From NCBI RefSeq assembly GCF_014646675.1, contig NZ_BMNS01000004.1:162094-226093 (forward strand): a DNA stretch of 64,000 bases, written 5' to 3'. Shown in pieces: positions 45,801-55,000 of the stretch. This stretch comes from Lutibacter litoralis. Its GTDB lineage: Bacteria; Bacteroidota; Bacteroidia; Flavobacteriales; Flavobacteriaceae. The position numbers were made by a program, and so were the translations under genes. Each line of letters opens with the position of its first letter. The first letter of the stretch is position 1. The notes below the pieces were generated by a model. It did no database searches. It was not told the DNA's origin and saw only the letters and a list, made by a program, of their open reading frames with translations.

Positions 45801-46926
45801 TCCAGTTATTGTCGGCTAAAATTCCTTTGTATAAAAAAGGAGTATTGTCTGTACTTAACATTGTAGCGTACATTAAATTAGGGTTTGAAGCGGTTACTGC
45901 TAGCAAACCTCCACTACTATCTGTTATATTTGAAGGAAAAGTTGAAACAGCCGAAAAACTTGTTCCACCGTTTAAAGATTCTAACAATTGGAAGTTATTT
46001 CCATCCTTTACAATGGCATAAATTAAACTAGAGCTGTTAGTATTAAAATGAATATCGTACGCTTTTTTTGAAGATTTCTGAGTCCAAGAGATTCCAGCAT
46101 CTAAAGACAGAAAAATACCTTTGTCTGAAGAAACCAATAATTTATCGTGATTTGTTGGGTCTATAATTATATGATTTGCAGAGAAATAAGACCCACTTTG
46201 TAACATTGTTTGCCAAGTATAACCTCCATCGGTAGATTTATGCATCTGTGATCCTCCGGAAGCATATACAATATTTGAGTTTTTTGGATGAATAGTAACT
46301 GCTTGTACTCCTGAAAAGATATAATCTTTTGCCATAAGTTGCCAGTTTTTACCACCATCTACAGATTTGTTTATATAACCAGTTTCTGTTCCGCAGTAAA
46401 TAATATTTTCATTTTCTTTAAATACATCTAGCGCATATACATTCACTTGCCAAGGAGCAACTGGTTTTGGTGTTGAACTGTTATCTTCATTTAACCAAAA
46501 AGTGTTTTTTGGACCTAAAAAAGACCAATTAGAGTTAGAAGCATCAGTTGATTTTTTAGAAAGTGTACTTTTTTTATTTTGAATGCGGTTTAATTCTGTG
46601 GCAGTTGGAAGCACAATATTTCCGTTTTCGTCCACATAATTTTCAACTACTCTGCGCCAAATTTTATAATAGCGCGTAATTGGATTTTTTTGTTTACCAT
46701 GCTCTTTAAAATATTGTTGATATCCTCTTTCAATTTCATTGAAATTAATTGGATACTGGTATAACATTTTTGCCCATTCAGGGTAGCTTTCACTAAAACT
46801 TGGTTTGTAGATAGCATTATTTTCTGGTAGATTATCGTAAGGAGTGTTTTCAATCTGAGCAACAATTTTTTGAGAAATTCCAAAAGAAAGGCAGAAAAGT
46901 AGCAACAGTTTTAGTAGATTTTGCAT
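42895..46926 (-). CDS. Large secreted BNR-propeller/PKD/discoidin/TSP3 protein with T9SS sorting domain
   Basis: A 1343-aa secreted protein. After the signal peptide (to ~residue 24), residues ~130-810 hold BNR/Asp-box propeller repeats (SVDGGKNWQ, STDGGYTWQ, TTNGGDTWENW). Among them is GLVGSDMWGFDQGWNEDIVVGGRYHN, matching the segment in the 800-aa protein. A PKD domain (~822-885), an F5/8 type C discoidin domain (~905-1043) and Asp-rich thrombospondin type 3 calcium repeats (~1045-1085) follow. A T9SS type A tail closes it (~1265-1343, LTAYPNPFIDYLLLN). It is thus a cell-surface or released protein; enzymatic role is unproven. Confidence 0.9.
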   Translation of the reverse strand: MQNLLKLLLLFCLSFGISQKIVAQIENTPYDNLPENNAIYKPSFSESYPEWAKMLYQYPINFNEIERGYQQYFKEHGKQKNPITRYYKIWRRVVENYVDENGNIVLPTATELNRIQNKKSTLSKKSTDASNSNWSFLGPKNTFWLNEDNSSTPKPVAPWQVNVYALDVFKENENIIYCGTETGYINKSVDGGKNWQLMAKDYIFSGVQAVTIHPKNSNIVYASGGSQMHKSTDGGYTWQTMLQSGSYFSANHIIIDPTNHDKLLVSSDKGIFLSLDAGISWTQKSSKKAYDIHFNTNSSSLIYAIVKDGNNFQLLESLNGGTSFSAVSTFPSNITDSSGGLLAVTASNPNLMYATMLSTDNTPFLYKGILADNNWTWTKAIDCNTTAFPYNNGQGYFDLVLEISPTNENNIFVGTTTLFKTTNGSLSFDAIGGYFGRFSIHPDIQDIVWLPDGESVYVATDGGVSFSNDAFETDFQPIVNGLVGSDMWGFDQGWNEDIVVGGRYHNGNTAMTDFYNGKALRMGGAESATGWVIQGKSRHVAFNDLGSGWILPKTAEGPPEGRFQYSKFPNMFEYGGQRGNLIHHPNYFEILFLGEGNSFWKSTDMGESFKELHTFPGDVLAVQMSFTNPNVLYADVSGSGFYKSEDQGETWVLKTSLSSNSYGGSKMRGRTNIAISLSDENTVYACYSNGTWTGDKGLVFKTTNGGDTWENWTGNIDAYTKSLIIQPSSTGEDLVYLFTTARKGDQSKVYFRKASASKWELFTNSYPGNFNINAALPFFRDAKIRLAGTGGVWESPLQEQNFKPIINPWVENYQNKCMTDTIHFDNHSILKHAGASWKWDISPAPTYISDANSRNPKVVLGNPGAYSVTLTVHQNGVDYVKTIENMVTTTTCPSINDCSNPAELPKNEWSLIYADSQETNYPGYATMAFDGDTSTIWHTSWSSGTDQYPHEIQIDLGNSYNISIFKYLPRQSGSNGRVKDYELYFSYDKDNWGEPVKTGSFENSSAIQNIEFDTPVKGRYLRIKALSEVNDGAWTSIAEITLVGCIDDNCPGIDNEDQADFDNDGIGDACDDDDDNDGVEDTLDECPETPLGDSVDEKGCSLFTLPANNFKVQVISETCKNKKNGKIIITAVETHNYMATLIKDGTTTDYQFTNTLEILDIAAGSYSLCFTIEGISKDNFNRCNTIILAEPLDLKVQSKIDTGKKSISLRLTNGNEYSINLNGNIIKTTNPEITLNLVNGVNKISVTTANECQGVFEKSILVSEKLTAYPNPFIDYLLLNIGDTFSKIVAVNVLDTSGKLIQSRYLPVKNGNIIIDGSHFKTGLYIVSVQTESGISSIKIVKE

Positions 46927-46979
46927 ATTGTAGAAATAGTTATTAGGTGGGGTTTCTTTATAAAAAGTGGTTGTTTATT

Positions 46980-47013
46980 AAAAGAGAGGGTTGTTTTACA
47001 ACCCTCTCTTTTT
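46980..47013 (-). terminator. Strong hairpin inside the PUL operon
   Basis: AAAAGAGAGGGTTGT (46980-46994) and ACAACCCTCTCTTTT pair perfectly over 15 bp with a 3-nt loop. On the transcribed strand it is followed by a run of T's interrupted by AA. It lies 19 nt after the stop of the second discoidin lipoprotein gene and before the 1343-aa gene. Confidence 0.85.
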
Positions 47014-47031
47014 AAAATTAATTCAAAAAAT

Positions 47032-48885
47032 TTAATCTAATGCTCCATAAATATTAATTTCTGATAAATGCGTAAAAGTGTTTGAACCTTCTACCGCAAC
47101 ATATTTAACATATCTTGCTGTTGTAACAGATGTTGGATGTGCCATAAAACCATCATTAGAAGTTAATTGTGAGTTTAATGTTGCTACTTTTATAAAGTTT
47201 ACATTATCATTACTCACCCAAAATTCATGAATGGTTGCTCCTCCTCCATTTCCACTTCTTCTAAAAACTTCAAAGGCACCAATACTTTTTTCTTCTCCTA
47301 AATCTACCGTAAAGTAATGGGGATAAACTGGTGATGCTGTTGACCATGTTGTATGCCAAAAAGTTCCTAAATCACCATCAATTGCTGCAGAAGCATAACC
47401 ATTAACTGGTCCTTCACCTCCTGCTTCTTCAGAAGAAAAGTCAACAATAGACCAATCTGAATTATCTAAACGTTCTATTACATTTATTTCACCTAAATAT
47501 GTGAAATTATTTGGACCTTCAACTGCAAGATACTTAACATATCTTCCTTTTGTATTTGTATCAGCATTAACTAAGCTACCAGCAGTAGGATCTAAGGCTG
47601 CATTAAGTGTTGCCACCTTTGTAAAGTTTACATTATCGCTACTCACCCAAAATTCATGAACAGTTGCACCACCGGTATAACCACTTCTTGAAAAAATTTC
47701 GAACCCAGCAATACTTTTTTCAGCTCCCATATCAATAGTAAAGTAATGTGGATAAGATGAACCTGTACTAGACCAGTTTGAATGCCAGAAAGTTCCTAAA
47801 TCACCATCAATTGCTGCAGAAGCATAACCATTAACCGGACCTTCACCTCCAGCCTCTTCAGTTGAAAAGTCAATAATTGACCAGTTACCTTTTCCTAATG
47901 GTGCCATTGGCGTTACGGCAAATATTTTTGAAATTGAATTTCCATAAATATCTGTAAGCGTAATTTCAATATCTTGAGTAGATCCTTTCATTCCATCAAT
48001 AGTAAAAGTATCTATTGCTGCACTTGATGTAACCGTACTAATTACTGGGCTATCATTAACCATCTTTTGAAACGTAAATATAATTTCTGTACTTTCTGTA
48101 TTTTCCCAATTGGCAGTAACTCCAGCAACTATAGGCTCAAAAGTAAAGGATGCAAATATTGGATCAAATACAGTTGGTACTATATAAGATTTCCAATCTG
48201 AATCGAATTCATCAATTGCTGTTTCGTTTCCATCTTCATCTACTGGAGTTGGAACGTAGAATGTTCTATATTTTATTGGTTTAGTAACATCTAATTGCTC
48301 TAAAATTACATCAGATTCGTTTAATGCCAAAGTTTTTACAGTAGTATTGCCACTTAAATTAGTAAATTCTACTTCTGTATTTCGTGTTAAATCGCTACTT
48401 ATTTTAAAGTTTAAAGTAGCATCGCCCTCTGCATTTAAGTTAAAGGAATTAATTGCTCTTGCCTCTAAGTTAGAACGGAATAATTCTCCGTAAACGGTAC
48501 CAAAAGTTGTAATTTTTATAGATTTATTTCCATCGGTATCTTTTGAAAACACATCAAACTGATATGATTGTTCTTCAAGACCTTCTACAACTAATTCTAC
48601 AAAATCGGTATCCTGATTCGCAGTTTTTGTATATGGAAATGTTTGACTATCTTCTCCTTTATTCCAGTACACTGTAATTTCATTAACAGAAAATCCATTT
48701 GTTAAATATCCTGTTATTTTTAATCTATTATTACCTCCATGTGTTTCTAAAGAATCTACTTTAGAGGTATAAATAATTTCACCACCTTCTAGGTATTTAT
48801 CATGTACTTCAAACGTATCAGTACAAGAAATAGTCATCAAAAAGACAGCTATAATTATTGGTATTATATATTTTATTTTTTTCAT
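47032..48885 (-). CDS. DUF4998 lipoprotein with two tandem discoidin domains (surface glycan-binding protein)
   Basis: A 617-aa lipoprotein (lipobox MTISC). Residues ~25-240 match DUF4998 (IIYTSKVDSLETHGGNNRLKITGYL, VNEITVYWNKGED). A second Ig/FN3-like part follows to ~330. Two F5/8 type C discoidin domains (~335-475 and ~478-617) close the protein; each begins W-S-I-x-D-F-S and carries GYASAAIDGDLGTFWH. The two copies are alike at DNA level, offset by 429 nt, marking a recent duplication. It probably binds glycan on the cell surface beside SusC/SusD. It is 21 nt downstream of the DUF4959/DUF5000 gene. Confidence 0.85.
   Translation of the reverse strand: MKKIKYIIPIIIAVFLMTISCTDTFEVHDKYLEGGEIIYTSKVDSLETHGGNNRLKITGYLTNGFSVNEITVYWNKGEDSQTFPYTKTANQDTDFVELVVEGLEEQSYQFDVFSKDTDGNKSIKITTFGTVYGELFRSNLEARAINSFNLNAEGDATLNFKISSDLTRNTEVEFTNLSGNTTVKTLALNESDVILEQLDVTKPIKYRTFYVPTPVDEDGNETAIDEFDSDWKSYIVPTVFDPIFASFTFEPIVAGVTANWENTESTEIIFTFQKMVNDSPVISTVTSSAAIDTFTIDGMKGSTQDIEITLTDIYGNSISKIFAVTPMAPLGKGNWSIIDFSTEEAGGEGPVNGYASAAIDGDLGTFWHSNWSSTGSSYPHYFTIDMGAEKSIAGFEIFSRSGYTGGATVHEFWVSSDNVNFTKVATLNAALDPTAGSLVNADTNTKGRYVKYLAVEGPNNFTYLGEINVIERLDNSDWSIVDFSSEEAGGEGPVNGYASAAIDGDLGTFWHTTWSTASPVYPHYFTVDLGEEKSIGAFEVFRRSGNGGGATIHEFWVSNDNVNFIKVATLNSQLTSNDGFMAHPTSVTTARYVKYVAVEGSNTFTHLSEINIYGALD
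47040..47890. repeat. In-gene tandem duplication encoding two discoidin domains
   Basis: Two copies of about 430 bp, with matching blocks such as AAGTTCCTAAATCACCATCA at 47361 and 47790 (offset 429 nt, 143 codons). Blocks of identity alternate with diverged stretches. Confidence 0.8.
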
Positions 48886-48906
48886 AATTATGTTTCTTAA
48901 CGATTA

Positions 48907-50103
48907 TTACTCTACTATATTCCCCCAGAAAGTCATTTCAGAAGCATTAATGTATCCTGCTCCATCCCATGTGCTAAATACTGCAAAACGGAAATATCTA
49001 ATTTCGATAGCTTCATCAAAAGTGTATTCATCTCCTGCCCATAAATGGTCAATATCTTCATCGGTATTTGTTCCAAGTGGAGAACCTGAAGGTTTAATAG
49101 ATTCACAATCTTTTAATAAAATCCAATCGTCTAAATTACCATCCATACCAGGTAATTCTTTAGCTCCATAAACTTTATATGTTTTTGGATTACCGTGTGC
49201 AAAGGCATGTATAGTACCGTGAGAAAGTCTTTGATGTACTGTAAACCTGCTTAAGGTAACATTTGCACCTAAATCAACTGTCATAATACTCGGTCTTGGT
49301 TTATCTCCTTGCGTATGAACAATAGATGTCATTTCATCATCAAAGAAATTCCAGTAATCACCTTCCCAAGCATCCCAGTTATCGTCGTTTTCTAACACCA
49401 CTTTTTTAAACGCAGTTTTATCTAAACGTTGTTCAAATAATGGTACTACTAATTTATCTGGAGTTTTTGCATAGATAGTATCAGAATAATTATCATATCT
49501 ATCTCTAATTACAGCTGCAAAAAGTCTTGGTACAGATTCATAACCTCTTAAAGAAGATTTTGTTGCTGTTTGCTTAGTATATACAGTTTCAATTGTTTCT
49601 AATTCGCCTAATTCATTTGTTGACATTAACTCAATAGAAATTGGTGTATTTAATGCATTCTCCCAAGTAAATCTAGCTCCACCAAAATCAGGAGTAATTT
49701 CCATTGACTCTTGAATAATTGTAACTGGAGGTGTTAGTGGTGCACCTGATACCGTAATAGGTTTAGAGGTATTTTCTGAACGGTCTACAGAGTATAAACG
49801 TACTGTTTTTTCAGTAGTATCACCAAAACCTAATATTTGAAGCTTGTTATTAAATGAGGAAGCTTTCACTTCTGCCTCTTCACCTTTAGTTGTAGTATAT
49901 ACTGCCTTTACATATAACAAATCGCTGTTGTTTGGTAAATCGTATTTAATATCTAAACCTCCATTTATAGGAGTTACTATAACATTCTCTATTACAGATG
50001 GAATAGTTTTATCTGAAAAGATTGGTTCATGTTGATTTTCTTCACAGGCACATAATATAAATACTATTGACACCGTTAATAATTTGATTAAATATTTCAT
50101 CAT
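48907..50103 (-). CDS. DUF4959/DUF5126/DUF5000 lipoprotein (SusE-position surface glycan-binding protein)
   Basis: A 398-aa lipoprotein with lipobox CAC-E. The order matches the common three-domain protein that follows SusD in many loci: DUF4959 (PSVIENVIVTPINGGLDIKYDLP), DUF5126 (APLTPPVTIIQESMEITPDFGGARFTW) and the discoidin-like DUF5000 (SIVHTQGDKPRPSIMTVDLGANVTLSRFTVHQR ... FRFAVFSTWDGAGYINASEMTFWG). It likely captures glycan on the surface. An upstream in-frame ATG at 50136 overlaps the end of susD and would place 11 residues before the signal, so the ATG at 50103 is preferred. Confidence 0.9.
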   Translation of the reverse strand: MMKYLIKLLTVSIVFILCACEENQHEPIFSDKTIPSVIENVIVTPINGGLDIKYDLPNNSDLLYVKAVYTTTKGEEAEVKASSFNNKLQILGFGDTTEKTVRLYSVDRSENTSKPITVSGAPLTPPVTIIQESMEITPDFGGARFTWENALNTPISIELMSTNELGELETIETVYTKQTATKSSLRGYESVPRLFAAVIRDRYDNYSDTIYAKTPDKLVVPLFEQRLDKTAFKKVVLENDDNWDAWEGDYWNFFDDEMTSIVHTQGDKPRPSIMTVDLGANVTLSRFTVHQRLSHGTIHAFAHGNPKTYKVYGAKELPGMDGNLDDWILLKDCESIKPSGSPLGTNTDEDIDHLWAGDEYTFDEAIEIRYFRFAVFSTWDGAGYINASEMTFWGNIVE

Positions 50104-50129
50104 ATTATCTTTTTTAGTTAATAAATTAA

Positions 50130-52019
50130 TTACCATCCTGGATTTTGAATTAAATCAGGGTTCTTAATAGTTTCCGACTCAGGGATTGGCCATAGATAAT
50201 CTTTTTCTGAAAAACGCACATTATAAAGGGTATTTACAGTGTAATAATCATCTACATCATTTTCTAATACATTCCAACCTTTTATTGGCTTATTCATATA
50301 TTCTTTTGCCAATTTCCATCTGCGTAAATCCCAAAATCTAGCACCTTCAAAAGACATTTCAATCATTCTTTCATGTTGAATTATCTCTCTCATTCCATTT
50401 TGTGAAAGTGGTTTATTTGGGTCACTAGAATATGCTGCCCAGCTATCAACCACGGTTCCAAGACCTGCTCTCTCGCGCACTGCATCTATATATTCATAAA
50501 CCTCTGCATCTGGTGTTCCTTTTACCTCATTTAATGCTTCTGCATAATATAAATATAAATCTGCTAAACGAATAATAGGGAACGTATAACGTGTATCACT
50601 AAAAGATTGACCAGTATTTACCTGAGAAGGTACTGCAACTAATTTTTTAGGCCAGTATCCAGTAACTGAATATTGAGAAGGCTCAAATACAGATGCAAAC
50701 TCTCCTCCTCTTGCGTGCACATACCACGGATCATTTTCATCATTTGCACCATTTCCAAACCAAACACCTCTATCAAAAGATAAGTCGGCATAAAAACGTG
50801 TTTCTCTATCAAAGTTTAAAATAGCAGTCTGTTGTCCAATTTCTATTTTAAATTCATCTTCACTTGAGGCTGTTTTTAATTTAAACCTATTGTTGTAATC
50901 AAAAGTAAAATCTTCTTCAATTGGCACTCCGTTTTTAGAGTAGTACATTTCTGCAATACGTATTGGCGGACAGTGCCTTGAAGCTACAGGATTGGTTGTA
51001 TAATTATACAAACGCGGCATAGATTCAAACTCTATTTGTCTAGTACTGCCTGTATGTCCCCAAATTAATTCAAAATTCCATTTTTCAGTAATTCTACTTC
51101 TTAAGCCTGCTTTTAACAATGTAATATCGGAGTTAATTGGTACTCCAGATCTATTAATATAATCTTCTTTTTGATACAAACGTATTCCTGCTTCACTACA
51201 AATATCTATAGCTTCTTTAGCTGCCGTTGCTGCTAATTGCCATTTTTCTGGTGAATATGTAGTTGGAAAGAAAGGTACACCTTCAGCATTTATAAAATCA
51301 CTATACACAGTATTACCATTAAATAACGGACTTGCGTATGTCATTAAAACTCTTGCTTTTATTGCTGCTGCAATTGGTTTTGTAACTCTACCTAAATCGT
51401 CTCCTGGATTTTGTAATGTTAATGGTAAGTCTGCAATGGCTTCATCTAAAAGCTCAGTAATATAGGTAAAAGTTTCATCTATAGTATTTCTTGCTGTTTT
51501 AAACTCACTAGCGTCTGCAGAAACAGGGATTAATTCGTCGCTAATTACAACTGGGCCATACATTCTAGCTAAGTAAAAATGAAAGTAAGCTTTTAAAAAC
51601 TTAACCTCAGCTATCCAAGTTGTTCTTTCGTATTCTTGAATTCCTTGAACACCGTCTATTCTACTTAAAAAGATATTACAGTTTCTAATAGCTTCATACA
51701 ATCCACGATTACCCCATAAATTATAACTTGGACTTGTTGCACTTTGAAAACCTTGTGCTATTCTAACTCCTGCTCTATTTTGTTCCGACTTTGGAAACCA
51801 AATTTCATCTCCTCCTGTTAAAGCTGCTCCATTAAATACATTGCTTGGGCTTGGTATATCAGTATAAATACCATACAAAAATTTCTGTGTATTAAACCTA
51901 TTTGAAAAGGCATTGTCTATTGTTGCAACATTATCTGGCACAACATCTAAATAATCTTTATCACATCCTGTAAAAACAGTTGCAATAAAAAAGAGTATTA
52001 TATATTTATATTTTTTCAT
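50130..52019 (-). CDS. RagB/SusD family nutrient-binding lipoprotein
   Basis: A 629-aa SusD homologue with lipobox TGCDK. The N-terminal SusD-like region (YLDVVPDNVATIDNAFSNRFNTQKFLYGIYTDI, then TPR-like helices with FLKAYFHFYLARMYGPVVI) is followed by the C-terminal SusD domain (YTFPIIRLADLYLYYAEALNEVKG, FEGARFWDLRRWKLAKEYMNKPI). It forms the lid over the SusC barrel and binds incoming oligosaccharide. It is 11 nt downstream of susC. Length is at the long end of the family. Confidence 0.97.
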   Translation of the reverse strand: MKKYKYIILFFIATVFTGCDKDYLDVVPDNVATIDNAFSNRFNTQKFLYGIYTDIPSPSNVFNGAALTGGDEIWFPKSEQNRAGVRIAQGFQSATSPSYNLWGNRGLYEAIRNCNIFLSRIDGVQGIQEYERTTWIAEVKFLKAYFHFYLARMYGPVVISDELIPVSADASEFKTARNTIDETFTYITELLDEAIADLPLTLQNPGDDLGRVTKPIAAAIKARVLMTYASPLFNGNTVYSDFINAEGVPFFPTTYSPEKWQLAATAAKEAIDICSEAGIRLYQKEDYINRSGVPINSDITLLKAGLRSRITEKWNFELIWGHTGSTRQIEFESMPRLYNYTTNPVASRHCPPIRIAEMYYSKNGVPIEEDFTFDYNNRFKLKTASSEDEFKIEIGQQTAILNFDRETRFYADLSFDRGVWFGNGANDENDPWYVHARGGEFASVFEPSQYSVTGYWPKKLVAVPSQVNTGQSFSDTRYTFPIIRLADLYLYYAEALNEVKGTPDAEVYEYIDAVRERAGLGTVVDSWAAYSSDPNKPLSQNGMREIIQHERMIEMSFEGARFWDLRRWKLAKEYMNKPIKGWNVLENDVDDYYTVNTLYNVRFSEKDYLWPIPESETIKNPDLIQNPGW

Positions 52020-52030
52020 TTTTTTTGTTT

Positions 52031-55000
52031 TTAGAATGATACGTTTACACCAACATTAATTACCCTTTGGTTAGGATATCCTAAACCATTTCCAGCCAAT
52101 TCTGGATCCCATAATTTAAATTTACTAAGTACAAATAAATTACTACCAGTTGCATAAAACCTAACTTTTTCCATTTTAAGTTTATCAATCATATTTTGTG
52201 GTAAACTATACCCAATTTCTGCTTGTTTTAATCTTAAAAAACTTCCATCTTGCATAAACCACGTATTTGTTTGTGTATTGTTGGCATTTAAATTTTCTGA
52301 AAGTCTTGGCCATAAAGCATAAACATCTCTATTAGTTTCTGACCAATAGCTATCTGCATACGCTTTTAAAAGTTGTTGCTCATTAACGAAAGGTGCAGTT
52401 TCCACTGTATTTATCCAGAAAGAAGAGTTCCCTGATCCTTGAAAGAAACAAGATATGTCAAAATTCTTATATCCTGCAGAAAGTCCTAAACCATAAGTAA
52501 CTTCTGGTACAGTTGGGTTCCCAATTGGCACTCTATCTAATGCTGAAATTTTACCATCTTGATTAATATCTCTGTACTTAATATCTCCACCTGAATATTC
52601 ACCAAAAGTTTGAACAGGCGAGTTATTAACCTCAGCTTGATCTACAAATAAACGTTCTGCTACATATCCCCACCATTGATTGATAGGTTGCCCTATTCTA
52701 GACAACCAAGGTGTTGCAGAATAATCTGGTTCTTCTAATTTAGTAATTTTGTTTGTTGCATAGGTATAGTTACCTCTAAATTGCATCCAAATTCCGTTTT
52801 TAAAGTTTTCTGTATATACTAATGTTCCGTCTATACCTTCACTTCTTGCTTCACCAATATTTGCTCTTACACCTGCTTGTAAACCTAAACTAGAAGGTAT
52901 AACTCTGTCGGCTAAAATATTTTCTCTATCTTCTCTAAAAATATCTACATCTAAATCCAATTTATCAAATAAACCAAGTTCAAAACCTACATTCATTTTC
53001 TTACCTGTTTCCCACGTAATATTTTCATTTGCGTATCTTTGAATACTTACTCCATTTTGGAAAAAACCAAAATTCTCTCCAGTTTGATAACCTCCAGCAT
53101 TTAAATTTACTTGAGATAAATAAAAGAATCTATCGTTAGGTCCACCAATTTGATCGTTACCAACCAATCCATAAGATCCTTTAAATTTTAGTTTTGTAAT
53201 GGCATCTTTTGTAGATTCCATAAACTTTTCATCTGAAGCCAACCATCCCAAAGCAACAGAAGGGAAGAATCCCCAACGTTCTTTTTTAGCAAATCTTTCA
53301 GAACCATTGTAACCAAAACTAAATTCTGCAAAATACTTTTGTTGGTTTGCATAGGTAAATCTACCTGACAATCCCATATTTCTATAAGATAATGATTTTT
53401 GTAATTGTTGTGCTTCTGAAGCTGCAAGGTCGTTATCTGAAAGTGTTGACAATCTATCATTCATTGTAAACACCACCAACCCACTTACTTCATTATCATC
53501 ATCAATTTCTTTTTGATAAGACAAATTAGATTCTACATATGTGGAAGTTGCAATATATCTATTTCTTTGAGCAAATGCCAAAGTTTCAGTACCATCTTCT
53601 GGGTTTAAGGGAGTTAGAGAAATTTGATTTGTTAATTTACTTAAACGAGGTGTGTAATAGTAAGGATCGTAATATCTTAGCGCTTGATAACTAGAGTTTT
53701 GAGTACCATTGAAAACTAATTTAAAATCTAATCCATCAGTTATAAAATCCATATCTTGATTGAACTCTAACTGTGCAATAATTTTATTTGAATTGGTTTC
53801 TTGGTATCCTCTAACCATTTCGGCATAAGGGTTTAAATAATCTCCATTACCGTAATTCCCAAACAATATATGCTTTGTAAACTCATTTGCAGCATCTTTT
53901 TCGTAATAAGGTTTAAACAATACTGGGTTAGTTCTCATTACTTGATTATAAACATCGGAACCACCATTCATTGGACCTGTATAATCTTCAAAATTCACAT
54001 TAAAACTTAATTTTAATTTAGAAGTTTTTGTTAAGTTAATGTTTGTACTTGAACGTAAATTATATTGTTTAAACTTAATGTTTGAATTAAAGTTACTCAC
54101 TTCTGGTACTTCTAAAATACCATTGTCTTGACTTGCTGCTACAGACACATAGTAACGTGCTGTTTTACCACCACCATTTAAACTAAAATTCATCTTATTA
54201 TTTAAAGTATAATCTTTAAACAATTCTTCGTACCAATCTGTTGTTGGATATAGTAGTGGATTTGTACCTGCAATAGTATTTTCAATTTTCTCTAAAGAAT
54301 ATGGTAATAACCCAAGAGGGTCTCTAGTTCTAACAGCTTCATTTCCCATTCTCATATAGGTAATAGGATCTGCTAATTCAATTTCTCTAGTTGGTTGCGA
54401 CATTGAAGTTTCAATTCTTGCAGAAACTCTTACCGGTCCTTCAACCCCTTCTTTAGTAGTAACAAAAATAACACCATTTGCACCTCTAGCACCATACAAT
54501 GCTGTTGCAGACGCATCTTTCATTATAGAAAAGGCATCGATATCATCTGGGTGTAATCGTCTTAAATCGGCAACACCTAATTCAACACCATCAATAAGAA
54601 TTAATGGACTTGATGCATACCCAAATGTGGTTACACCTCTAATAAAAAATTCGGCATTATCTCTTCCTGGCTCTCCACCTCTTTGGTAGGCAATTAAACC
54701 TGAAACTTTACCTGCTAACGCAGTTGTTAAGTTACTAGAAGACACTTTTAATTCCGCTGGTTTTACAGTTGTAATAGAAGAAACAATGCTCTTCTTTTTT
54801 TGCGCACCAAAACTAACAAGTACAACTTCGTCTAAAACATTTTGATCAGGTTGTAATGTAATATTAAAAGTAGTTTTTGTACCTACAGTTATCTCTTTAG
54901 TTGTATATCCCATAAAGGAAACCACAAGAATATCTGTATTCTTTGCAGTAATACTAAAAAGTCCATCAAAGTCTGTTGATACACCTTTAGTTGTTCCTTT

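Noticed and set aside
36050-46926. Calling the BNR proteins sialidases
   Set aside because: Asp boxes alone do not define sialidases; I did not see the arginine triad or FRIP motif, and no sialic acid genes are nearby.
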